27,146 bases of DNA from CAYFJV01 sp964460605. GTDB lineage: Archaea > Nanobdellota > Nanobdellia > Woesearchaeales > GW2011-AR9. The notes under the pieces are model-generated. The model was not told where the DNA came from. It worked only from the letters and a program-made list of their open reading frames with translations, and made no database searches. The DNA lies in NCBI GenBank assembly GCA_964460605.1, contig CAYWPT010000011.1, positions 1 through 27,146 on the forward strand, in the 5' to 3' direction. Both the position numbers and the translations under genes were made by a program. Of this stretch, positions 7,002 to 13,918 are shown piece by piece (position 1 is the stretch's first letter; each line of letters opens with the position of its first letter).

Positions 7002-8357
7002 TCAGAAACCTATACCTTTAGGTAATTTTCCACCCATTTTCTTCATCATCTTTTCCATATCCTTCTCAGAACCGCCTTTGAACATCTTCATCATTTTTTT
7101 ACTCTGACGATATTGTTTTAATAATTCACGGATCTCTTTAATAGATAAACCAGAACCAGCTGCAATCCTATCAATTCTTTTAGTATTAAAGACCTCTGGG
7201 TTTTCTAATTCCTCTTTTGTCATAGAATCCATAGCAAATTTCCATTTCTCTAATTTTCCTTCTTGCACTTGCAGAGCTTCTTTTGGAATTTTCATTTTTC
7301 CCATTCCAGGAATCATTTCCATAATTTTACCAAAACTACCCATTTTTTTCATTGAAGACATTTGCTCATACAAATCTACAAGGTTAAAGTCACCTTTGAG
7401 CATACGCTCAGTCATATCTTGCGCACTTTCTTCAGTAAAAGCATCTTGTACTTTTTCTAAAAGGGTTTCAATATCACCCATACCAATTAATTTTCCAACA
7501 AAACGTTGCGGGTGGAACTTTTCTAAATCGTCCGGTTTTTCACCCACTCCAATAAATTTGATCTGTGCTCCTGTAACTGCACATGCTGATAGTGCTCCAC
7601 CACCTTTTGCAGTACCTTCCAATTTGGTTACCACAACGCCCGTTACCTTTACAGATTCGTGGAACATTTGTGCTTGTTTTTGTGCAGCTTGACCAATGTC
7701 TGCAGAAATTACTAATAGTCTTTCATCTGCTTGGACTGCATTATTCATAGCGTTTAATTCTTCTACTAATTCTTCACTTAAAGCATCACGACCCGCAGTA
7801 TCTACAATAACAACATCATAATTTTTCAATTGTTCTTCATATGTTAAATAAATTGAAACAGGATCTTTTTCTCCTTTTTCTCCTAAGAAGTCTACTCCAA
7901 CACTTTCTGCTAATTGTTTTAGCTGTTCATATGCTGCTGGTCTCCAGGTATCTGTTTGCATAACCGCAACTTTAAATCCACGTTTCTTGTAGAACTTTGC
8001 TAATTTTCCAGCAGTGGTTGTTTTACCTGATCCAAATAATCCTACAAGCATAATTTTTGTAGGTTTTTTATCAATAGCAATATCTGTACTTTCTTTTCCT
8101 AAGAAATTTGTTAACTCCTCATAAACAACATTTACTAATTGTTCTCTTTTGGTAACTCCAGCAGGAGGGTCTTGTTTTGCTCTTGTTTTAATACTTTTAG
8201 AAAGCTCAAAAACAAGTTTTACATTAGTATCTGATTGTAAGAGTGCCCTTTGGATATCTTTTACTAATTCGTTGATGAGTTTTTCATCTACGAAGATCGC
8301 TTTTGTAATTTTGTCCAAAGTACCTCTAAGGCTTGAGCCTAACTTATCTAATACCAT
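7002..8357 (-). CDS. srp54: Signal recognition particle protein SRP54 (Ffh)
   Basis: The GTPase of the signal recognition particle. It binds 7S RNA and signal sequences of nascent chains and docks with FtsY. The order is an N-terminal helical bundle (about 1-95), a G domain with P-loop GLFGSGKTTT (106-115), DTAGRD (186-191) and TKLEGTAKGGG (244-254), then a Met-rich M domain (from about 310) with PGMGKMK, the RIAAGSG RNA-binding motif and a Met-rich tail. The 451-aa length is normal. The ATG at 8357 is about 27 nt from a TATA box (8381-8388), so the mRNA is probably leaderless. Confidence 0.97.
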   Translation of the reverse strand: MVLDKLGSSLRGTLDKITKAIFVDEKLINELVKDIQRALLQSDTNVKLVFELSKSIKTRAKQDPPAGVTKREQLVNVVYEELTNFLGKESTDIAIDKKPTKIMLVGLFGSGKTTTAGKLAKFYKKRGFKVAVMQTDTWRPAAYEQLKQLAESVGVDFLGEKGEKDPVSIYLTYEEQLKNYDVVIVDTAGRDALSEELVEELNAMNNAVQADERLLVISADIGQAAQKQAQMFHESVKVTGVVVTKLEGTAKGGGALSACAVTGAQIKFIGVGEKPDDLEKFHPQRFVGKLIGMGDIETLLEKVQDAFTEESAQDMTERMLKGDFNLVDLYEQMSSMKKMGSFGKIMEMIPGMGKMKIPKEALQVQEGKLEKWKFAMDSMTKEELENPEVFNTKRIDRIAAGSGLSIKEIRELLKQYRQSKKMMKMFKGGSEKDMEKMMKKMGGKLPKGIGF

Positions 8358-8377
8358 TCAATAAGAATATTAGAACT

Positions 8378-8390
8378 CTCTATATAAAGA
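8378..8390 (-). promoter_or_regulatory. TATA box of srp54
   Basis: On the minus strand this reads TCTTTATATAGAG, preceded by CTCATAA. The same CTCRTAATCTTTATATA block precedes the neighbouring lipoprotein gene (around 9368-9384). Confidence 0.6.
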
Positions 8391-8425
8391 TTATGAGAAA
8401 ATAATTTAAAAAAATTTAAAAAAAA

Positions 8426-9331
8426 TCAGTAGCTACAAGCTGAGTTAGAGTTTGTAGGTGCTTGTGGATCACAACAGTAATATGAATCTTCTTGACTAAT
8501 TCCACACTCTATTGCGCTCCAGTAATAATTAGAGAGATTTAAGCTACAGTCAAATGTTCCTGAAGCATTTATTGCAGTTACATTGTAACAACCAAAACCA
8601 CTCTCTACACATGCCCCATCTTCACAAATTCTTCCTTCAGCACAAGGGATAGTAGATGGATATCCTTCAACATTACCATCATCTAAACAATTAATTTCTT
8701 TAACTCCATTTGTGTATTGGCTACAAGTGTCAACCCAAGTTCCATTGATAACGCCATCAATATACTGAGTAACAATTCCACTTTCGTTTTCGTTTGCTCC
8801 CCCATCACTATCTACACAAGTAAGTTCAGCTTCTCCCCCTTCTTCCTCTATACATACTCCATTAAGACAAAATTCTCCTACACCACAATCAATTTGGTCA
8901 AATGCATAAGATCCATTTGTTTGACAAGAATATTCATTAACAAAACTTAAATCTCCATAAGATGGTTGACAGAAATCACTGTATTCACCTTCTACAGAGT
9001 TTACTGTTCCTGCAGTATAAACATCTACGCCCCCATCACTATCAGTACAGGTTACATCTGCACCCACACATAAACCATTCTCACAAATTTTTCCACTATC
9101 TGCACAATCAAAAGAAGAAGCTTGCGTTTCAACACCATTTCTACATGTAAATCTATCTATAACTGTATCGTCAGCACATTCAGATAAAAACCCAGTATAA
9201 GCAATATCGTTATGTACACAAAAATCTCCTGCACGCACAGCTTCACCAGCAATTGCGCTATCTCCGCCACAACTAACTAATAAGAAACTAATTGTAAGAA
9301 CTAATAAACTTAAAAAAATAATTTTTTTCAT
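8426..9331 (-). CDS. Cys-rich lipoprotein with three DSDGG-type units
   Basis: A 301-aa exported protein. The N-terminus is MKK plus a hydrophobic run and a lipobox LLVSC, with the lipidated Cys at residue 21. The exported part contains three Cys-rich units. Two begin C-x-DSDGG (about residues 95-101 and 172-178), and all three end in 'C..G..C.nG.C' (KICENGLC near 81-88, GEFCLNGVC near 152-160, GRICEDGAC near 233-241). The C-terminal 55 residues form another Cys-rich segment ending in ACSY. I chose the ATG at 9331 because AGAGGTG (9338-9344) is a strong Shine-Dalgarno 6 nt upstream; an in-frame GTG inside that site is an unlikely start. Repeats of this kind are, from memory, common in surface proteins of DPANN archaea. 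The ligand is unknown. Confidence 0.85.
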   Translation of the reverse strand: MKKIIFLSLLVLTISFLLVSCGGDSAIAGEAVRAGDFCVHNDIAYTGFLSECADDTVIDRFTCRNGVETQASSFDCADSGKICENGLCVGADVTCTDSDGGVDVYTAGTVNSVEGEYSDFCQPSYGDLSFVNEYSCQTNGSYAFDQIDCGVGEFCLNGVCIEEEGGEAELTCVDSDGGANENESGIVTQYIDGVINGTWVDTCSQYTNGVKEINCLDDGNVEGYPSTIPCAEGRICEDGACVESGFGCYNVTAINASGTFDCSLNLSNYYWSAIECGISQEDSYYCCDPQAPTNSNSACSY

Positions 9332-9337
9332 TAAATA

Positions 9338-9375
9338 CACCTCTTTTACAAAAGTAAGATGAATTAGTATATAAA
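9338..9375 (-). promoter_or_regulatory. TATA box and Shine-Dalgarno of lipoprotein gene
   Basis: The TATA box TTTATATA lies at 9368-9375 and AGAGGTG at 9338-9344. Together they predict a short leader of about 14 nt, unlike the leaderless neighbours. The Shine-Dalgarno fixes the start at 9331. Confidence 0.6.
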
Positions 9376-9382
9376 GATTACG

Positions 9383-9403
9383 AGAAAAATGGTGGGCCTA
9401 GGA
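9383..9403. repeat. Second copy of tRNA-Arg 3' end (copy A)
   Basis: This is an exact 21-bp direct repeat of 9461-9481. It covers the CCA, the discriminator, the 3' acceptor strand and the first T-stem bases of the tRNA-Arg gene, plus five A's beyond it (core AAAAATGGTGGGCCTAGGA). The spacing is 78 bp. It looks like the duplicated 3' end left by integration at a tRNA, but no element is present. Confidence 0.8.
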
Positions 9404-9414
9404 CAATCTGTAAC

Positions 9415-9435
9415 CAAATTTTTTAGAAAAATTTG
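9415..9435. repeat. 9-bp inverted repeat between the two tRNA 3'-end copies
   Basis: CAAATTTTT-TAG-AAAAATTTG is a perfect 9-bp stem. On the minus strand it lies about 33 nt past the tRNA-Arg 3' end and could serve as a processing or termination signal. Confidence 0.5.
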
Positions 9436-9467
9436 ATAAAAACAGAGCTACGCTAAGAAAAGAAAAA

Positions 9468-9590
9468 TGGTGGGCCTAGGAGGATTCGAACCCCCGGTCC
9501 CCCGGTCCGAAGCCGGGTGCATTATGTGTCTCACGTTGGGACATGCCCAATAAGCTATGATTGCTCGTGTCCAGACTATGCTATAGACCC
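9468..9590 (-). tRNA. tRNA-Arg (anticodon UCG) with large D-loop insertion
   Basis: The acceptor GGGTCTA (9590-9584) pairs with TAGGCCC (9478-9472). The discriminator is A9471, followed by an encoded CCA (9470-9468). The anticodon stem CCCGG/CCGGG encloses CTTCGGA with anticodon TCG at 9510-9508. The variable loop is GGACC, and the T arm is GGGGG-TTCGAAT-CCTCC. The D stem is GCAT (9581-9578) with ATGC (9522-9519), followed by A26, all canonical. Between the D-stem strands, however, are 55 nt instead of about 8-11. The loop starts with the normal AGTCTGG, then carries about 45 extra nt with a TTGGG/CCCAA hairpin and GACAC direct repeats (9571-9567 and 9530-9526). A non-canonical intron in the D loop is the simplest reading; the splice points cannot be fixed by eye. 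Confidence 0.85.
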
Positions 9591-9688
9591 AATTGGAAAT
9601 ACTTATTTAGCTTATCTTATATTAATCCTTTGCTTAAAACAAAAAAATTAAGAAGAATTTATTTAAATAAGGCTAAAAATAAAGTACT

Positions 9689-10618
9689 ATGTCAGAATTT
9701 TATAGTATTGTAGAACATGAGGGAGCTAATATTCTTGTATTATCAAATAAAGAAGAATCTGCAAGAACTTTTCTTAAACGCTACGGTTCTCAAGATCAAA
9801 TAAGGCCTTTAGTTCCAAGATTTCCTGTTAGAAGAAAAGTATTACTCGCAGACAATGCAACTCAAGCGAGTAGTTCCCATTATATCGGTGAAGGGGCTCA
9901 AATTTTTGCTTTTCCAGATCTTGAAGAAAGAAAAAGAAGAGAGGAAGATTTGCTAGATTGTACAGAACTCCCTAATTCACATTTCCATTCACTTGGTTCA
10001 GCCGTCTTTCTCGAAGATTCAGGAGCAGTAGATAACAAAACCTACCGCCAGGTTTTTGTAGAAAAACCACTAAGAGATGCACTTTTTGCTAGTTTTGTTA
10101 CTGGGAGAGAAGATTCTGGAGAAGGCGTTTTTGAAATGCAGTGTTACCTTAGTCATTGGCATGGGGTAATTTATGTTTATGACACATCATTAAAAAAATT
10201 AGAAGAATTAAGAACAAGAAGAAGTAATGCAAATAATCCAGAACTTAAATATGATATAGCACATAAAGAAAAGGGGAACTTAGGACTTGAGAGAAACTTG
10301 TGCCATAGAAGTGATAAAATATTTTCATATGATACTGGAAGGTTTGAATTTTCAGTTTCAACAAATGCTTTTGATGCTTTTTTAGCTTTTGTAGAAAATC
10401 CAGAAGAAAGAAGAAGTAAAACCCTTTCAGATTATATTAAATTCCCAAAATTTCATTCTAGAGCTCTAACATTAGTTCAAGAAGATCTTTTAGAAGGAGA
10501 ATTAAACAAATTAAGAAGTTTAGAACATGGACTGCTTAAAAGAATTGCAGAAGGTTGCCAAGATGAAAGAGATGAAGCAATAGCTAATTACATTTTAGGA
10601 TTATTCCCTGAAGAATAA
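9689..10618 (+). CDS. Unknown soluble protein
   Basis: A 309-aa protein I cannot assign. It has no signal peptide or membrane segment. Visible features are an Arg/Lys-rich segment RPLVPRFPVRRKVLL near 39-53, a His pair in NSHFHSLGS near 95-103, CYLSHWHGVIYVYD near 152-165 and a helical, charged C-terminal 70 residues. A TATA-like TTTAAATA (9662-9669) lies about 25 nt before the ATG, consistent with a leaderless mRNA. It stands alone, convergent with the next gene, 11 bp apart. Confidence 0.8.
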   Translation: MSEFYSIVEHEGANILVLSNKEESARTFLKRYGSQDQIRPLVPRFPVRRKVLLADNATQASSSHYIGEGAQIFAFPDLEERKRREEDLLDCTELPNSHFHSLGSAVFLEDSGAVDNKTYRQVFVEKPLRDALFASFVTGREDSGEGVFEMQCYLSHWHGVIYVYDTSLKKLEELRTRRSNANNPELKYDIAHKEKGNLGLERNLCHRSDKIFSYDTGRFEFSVSTNAFDAFLAFVENPEERRSKTLSDYIKFPKFHSRALTLVQEDLLEGELNKLRSLEHGLLKRIAEGCQDERDEAIANYILGLFPEE

Positions 10619-10629
10619 TTTTTAATTTA

Positions 10630-11286
10630 TCACACATACAATTCTGATAACAGCTTCAAACCAACACGAGAATCTAAAGGATTCAAAAGAAGCTCAGCCA
10701 TTGTAAAATTATGCATCTTTTTTATACGTTGTAACAAATACACCAACTCACGTGTTGTCATCCCACCTGGTTTACTTCCACGAATAGTAGGATATTCAAG
10801 TACATGACTATCAATGAGAACATACAAATCACTAAATTCTTTAGCAACCACCATCACAGCTTCACAGACCTCGCTCAAGCCTTCATGAGAAATTTCTTTC
10901 ATTGAAAAGAAATGTAAGCTGTTCTTATTAACAAACTCATGCTCTTTTTTTGTTAAAGCATGTTGACCTAAAAAAACAATGTTTCTCGAACCAATTGTTT
11001 TGTCTAACAATAATTTATGGATTACTTCATTTTTATGTAAAAGAGTTTTATTAGATAAAATAATCAAACCAGGGTTTTTTCTTTCAATTGTAAAACTTTT
11101 TACCCGATTATAACTAGCATTTGAAAATGTAGATAAAAATACTAAACGATCATGTTTCTTTTCAAGCACTAATCTTTCTGCAGGATAATAAATGTAAGAT
11201 ATTTCATCTCCTTCCTCGTTTACTTCTTGCTTTTTTAATTCATCTAAAAGAGGCATAAAACGTTCAGTATCGTAAATAAGCTTCAT
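10630..11286 (-). CDS. Degenerate arginase/ureohydrolase-fold protein
   Basis: A 218-aa protein whose C-terminal 90 residues resemble the arginase/agmatinase family. IDSHVLEYPTIRGSKPGGMT (158-177) aligns with the family's 'fDiDvlDPa..PGtGtpepGGlt.rE' block, followed by RELVYLLQRI and a final AELLLNP that matches the family's 'dvvEvnP'. The metal-binding Asp pattern is broken: D159 is kept, but the following positions read H161 and E164. No GGDHS-like motif is present, and the protein is about 80 residues shorter than arginases (about 300 aa). It may have lost catalysis and serve another role. The relationship rests on visual alignment only. Confidence 0.7.
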   Translation of the reverse strand: MKLIYDTERFMPLLDELKKQEVNEEGDEISYIYYPAERLVLEKKHDRLVFLSTFSNASYNRVKSFTIERKNPGLIILSNKTLLHKNEVIHKLLLDKTIGSRNIVFLGQHALTKKEHEFVNKNSLHFFSMKEISHEGLSEVCEAVMVVAKEFSDLYVLIDSHVLEYPTIRGSKPGGMTTRELVYLLQRIKKMHNFTMAELLLNPLDSRVGLKLLSELYV

Positions 11287-11365
11287 CCTAAAAATAAAGC
11301 ACTTTTCCTTTATTTATCTTTTGCTAAGAGTAAGAAATATAAAGTAAGAGAAACTCTTTGAAAGT

Positions 11366-11761
11366 ATGCATAAATCAATGAGATCTTTGAGAACTTATCT
11401 TATTATAGTTATTTTAATGGCATCTATTTCATTGTTTGATGCAGTTTTTTCATATTTGTATGAGCTTCCAACACTATATGCTTCAATTATCAATGTAGTT
11501 TTCGTACTTTTCTTTTTTTATAACATTACTAGAATTTTTGTTTTTTTAATGCAAAGGTTAGACCATATTACCTTGGTACTACCCTTTTATCATTTGATAA
11601 TGTTTATTTTATTCTCAACACTAGGAGTATATTTTTTTAATCAAGGACTAATTACAGGAGAACCCATTTTAGCAATGGTAATTATTTCCGTACTGAGTTC
11701 TCTCTTTGAGATGGGATTTGCTTACTACCTTCTCAAAAGATTCTTCAAAAGACATCAATAA
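11366..11761 (+). CDS. Small four-TM membrane protein, unknown
   Basis: A 131-aa hydrophobic protein with about four membrane helices (roughly 10-30, 37-60, 68-92 and 98-124) and basic ends (MHKSMRSLR, LLKRFFKRHQ). There are no recognisable active-site motifs. The ATG at 11366 is about 27 nt from AAATATAAAG (11335-11344), fitting a leaderless mRNA. Its last 31 codons overlap the 3' end of the gene on the opposite strand by 93 bp. Confidence 0.75.
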   Translation: MHKSMRSLRTYLIIVILMASISLFDAVFSYLYELPTLYASIINVVFVLFFFYNITRIFVFLMQRLDHITLVLPFYHLIMFILFSTLGVYFFNQGLITGEPILAMVIISVLSSLFEMGFAYYLLKRFFKRHQ

Positions 11762-12184
11762 ACTATCATTTTCCATGACCATTGAATAAGCTATACTTGT
11801 CATTTTCTTTTTTTCAACATATGCTAGAAATTTATTTTTTTTATTTTCATCCCATCCTTCAAACTTTTTTGCAGTTTTACACAAAAAGTCTACATCGCAA
11901 TGACCAATACGTAGATCTGCTCCTTTGTTCAATAAAGGATGTAATGGACAATGTACAGAGCCATCTGTATTAATTAAATTTCTACAGACACCATCACGAA
12001 GATCTGTTGCATACCTTCTCTCCCTAAAGTTTGTTAATTCTCCTTTATTACTTGGGGCCATTTTAAGGTATTCTCTTGTATTGCTAGTAATAGACTCCTT
12101 TACCCTTTGCTCAGAAGGAAAGGTATGTCCACAACAGCCCATACAACCACCATTGATTTGACATAAAGAAGAAATAGTTACCAT
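11669..12184 (-). CDS. Cys-rich protein, possible Fe-S or zinc binder (YkgJ-like)
   Basis: A 171-aa protein with a Cys-rich N-terminus (C8, C14, C17, C18, H20), then GVCRNL (C67), VHCPLHP (C79, H82), and GHCDVDFLC (C96, C102). The order 'CxxCC ... G.C..L ... C.lHp ... C' resembles YkgJ-type putative Fe-S or zinc proteins, but I cannot confirm the family. The C-terminal third is helical and charged and overlaps the facing membrane-protein gene. It lies 8 bp downstream of argS on the same strand, with only a weak GTGAT upstream, so it is probably cotranscribed with argS. Confidence 0.75.
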   Translation of the reverse strand: MVTISSLCQINGGCMGCCGHTFPSEQRVKESITSNTREYLKMAPSNKGELTNFRERRYATDLRDGVCRNLINTDGSVHCPLHPLLNKGADLRIGHCDVDFLCKTAKKFEGWDENKKNKFLAYVEKKKMTSIAYSMVMENDSLLMSFEESFEKVVSKSHLKERTQYGNNYHC

Positions 12185-12192
12185 AGTATCAC

Positions 12193-13881
12193 TTACATTT
12201 CTTCGGGAGCTTGAATCCCTAATAAGCCTAATCCATTTTCAATAACTTGTCTTGAAGAATCTACCAATAATATTCTTGCTTTCATTTGCCTTGCATCTTC
12301 AGAGATTACTGGGCATTTGTGATAAAATTCATTAAATGATTGTGCGATTTTTACTAAATGTTGAGCTAAATGGTGTGGTTTTTCTGTTCTTTCCACTTCT
12401 TCAATAATTTTGGGATAAGCCAAAAGTAATTTAATCAAATTTTGTTCTTCACTTAGGTTCAATAAATCAAAAGGTATTTTTGTTGTCACAGACATTTTGT
12501 GTTCTTTAGCTTTTCTTAAAATACTACAAGATCTTGCATGCGTATATTGTACATAAGGTGCGGTTTCTCCTTCAAAAGATAAAATTCTTTTCCAATCGAA
12601 GTTTACATCCCTATTACGATCATTACTCAAATCTCCAAAGATAATAGCCCCAACTCCAACTTGTTTAGCAACTTCTTTTTTATTTTTCAGTTTAGGATTT
12701 TTTTCTTTAATTGTATCTAAAGCTAGATTGATGGATTTATCTAAAACTTCATCTAAAAAAATGACTTTACCTTTACGAGTGGACATTTTTCCTTCTGGGA
12801 ATCTAAATAATCCAAAATTAACATGTTGAAACTTTTCTTTATCTTCACCAGATAATTCTAATACTTTGAATAATTGTTTAAAATGCAAATTTTGTTCAGA
12901 TCCAACCACATATAATATTTTATGAGGTTTATATTTTTTTAACCTATACTGAACTGCAGCCAAATCACGAGTATGATACGTTGTAGCTCCATTAGTCTTT
13001 CTCAATAAGACTGGAGGCATTTTGTACTTTTCCAAATCTACTATTAAAGCTCCGTCAGACATTTTAGTAGACATTTTTGCTTCAAGATCGGTTATTGTTT
13101 TGTCAAGCATAGAAAGATAAAATGCTTCACCATTGTATGAATCAAATGTTACGTTAAGAACAGAATAAATTCTCTCAAATTCTTCAAGACTTAGTTTTCT
13201 AAATCGTTCCCAGAGTTTAAGTAATTCTTTATCTCCTTGCTCTAGCTTACTAAAAGCTTCCCTTCCTTCATCAATAAGAGATTCTTTAGTCTCAGCTTCT
13301 TTGTGAAACTTCACATATAATTTTAATAAATATTTAATGGGATCTTTTTTCAGTTCTGCTTCTTTTCCCCATTTTTTGTAAGCCACAATTAATTTCCCAA
13401 ACTGTGTTCCCCAATCTCCTAAATGGTTTACTCCAACAACTTTGTACCCAAGAGTTTTGTGTACATTATACAAAGCATTTCCAATAACAGTACTTCTTAA
13501 ATGTCCAATTCCAAAAGGTTTAGCAATATTTGGAGCAGAATAATCTATTACAACTGTTTTACCTTTTCCTTTAGAACTTGTTCCATACTTTTTCTTTTCT
13601 TTTTTGATTTGTGTTAAAGTAGATTCAGCAACAGCCTTAGTATCTAAATAAAAATTCAAATAAGGACCAGTTACAACAGATTTAGCAATACTTTTAGGCA
13701 GGTTAACTTTCTTTTTTAGCTTCTCTGCAGCTTCCTTAGCATTCTTCCCTAATGTAAAACAAGGGAAGGCATAATCACCCATTTGCGGATTTGGAGGAAC
13801 TGAGAGTAATATCTCTACTTCTTCCTTTTTGAGCTTGGATGCTTGTACTAAAGCTTTGATTAAATCTTGCCTAAAATCCAT
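12193..13881 (-). CDS. argS: Arginyl-tRNA synthetase
   Basis: A class I synthetase of 562 aa that charges tRNA-Arg. The N-terminal Add1-type domain (about 1-100) contains the typical MGDYAFPCF. The HIGH signature is SAPNIAKPFGIGHLRST (115-131), followed by VNHLGDWGTQFGKL. The KMSKS loop is MSTRKGKVIF. The C-terminal DALR anticodon-binding domain starts around YVQYTHARSCSILRKA. The start ATG is at 13881, with TTTAATAG about 25 nt upstream. It lies 37 bp downstream of the B3/4-domain gene, so both a shared transcript and an own promoter are possible. Confidence 0.96.
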   Translation of the reverse strand: MDFRQDLIKALVQASKLKKEEVEILLSVPPNPQMGDYAFPCFTLGKNAKEAAEKLKKKVNLPKSIAKSVVTGPYLNFYLDTKAVAESTLTQIKKEKKKYGTSSKGKGKTVVIDYSAPNIAKPFGIGHLRSTVIGNALYNVHKTLGYKVVGVNHLGDWGTQFGKLIVAYKKWGKEAELKKDPIKYLLKLYVKFHKEAETKESLIDEGREAFSKLEQGDKELLKLWERFRKLSLEEFERIYSVLNVTFDSYNGEAFYLSMLDKTITDLEAKMSTKMSDGALIVDLEKYKMPPVLLRKTNGATTYHTRDLAAVQYRLKKYKPHKILYVVGSEQNLHFKQLFKVLELSGEDKEKFQHVNFGLFRFPEGKMSTRKGKVIFLDEVLDKSINLALDTIKEKNPKLKNKKEVAKQVGVGAIIFGDLSNDRNRDVNFDWKRILSFEGETAPYVQYTHARSCSILRKAKEHKMSVTTKIPFDLLNLSEEQNLIKLLLAYPKIIEEVERTEKPHHLAQHLVKIAQSFNEFYHKCPVISEDARQMKARILLVDSSRQVIENGLGLLGIQAPEEM

Positions 13882-13918
13882 AAGAGAATAAAACTTTGAT
13901 TACTATTAAAATCTTTGT

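Noticed and set aside
7396..8364. Plus-strand frames across srp54
   Set aside because: They are antisense to an unmistakable SRP54 gene.
9531..9573. GTCT-GGA-CACG / CGTG-AGAC read as the actual splice-site bulge-helix-bulge
   Set aside because: Cutting there would leave the second strand (CGTGAGAC) in the mature D loop, still about 20 nt long, so I did not assign splice sites from it.
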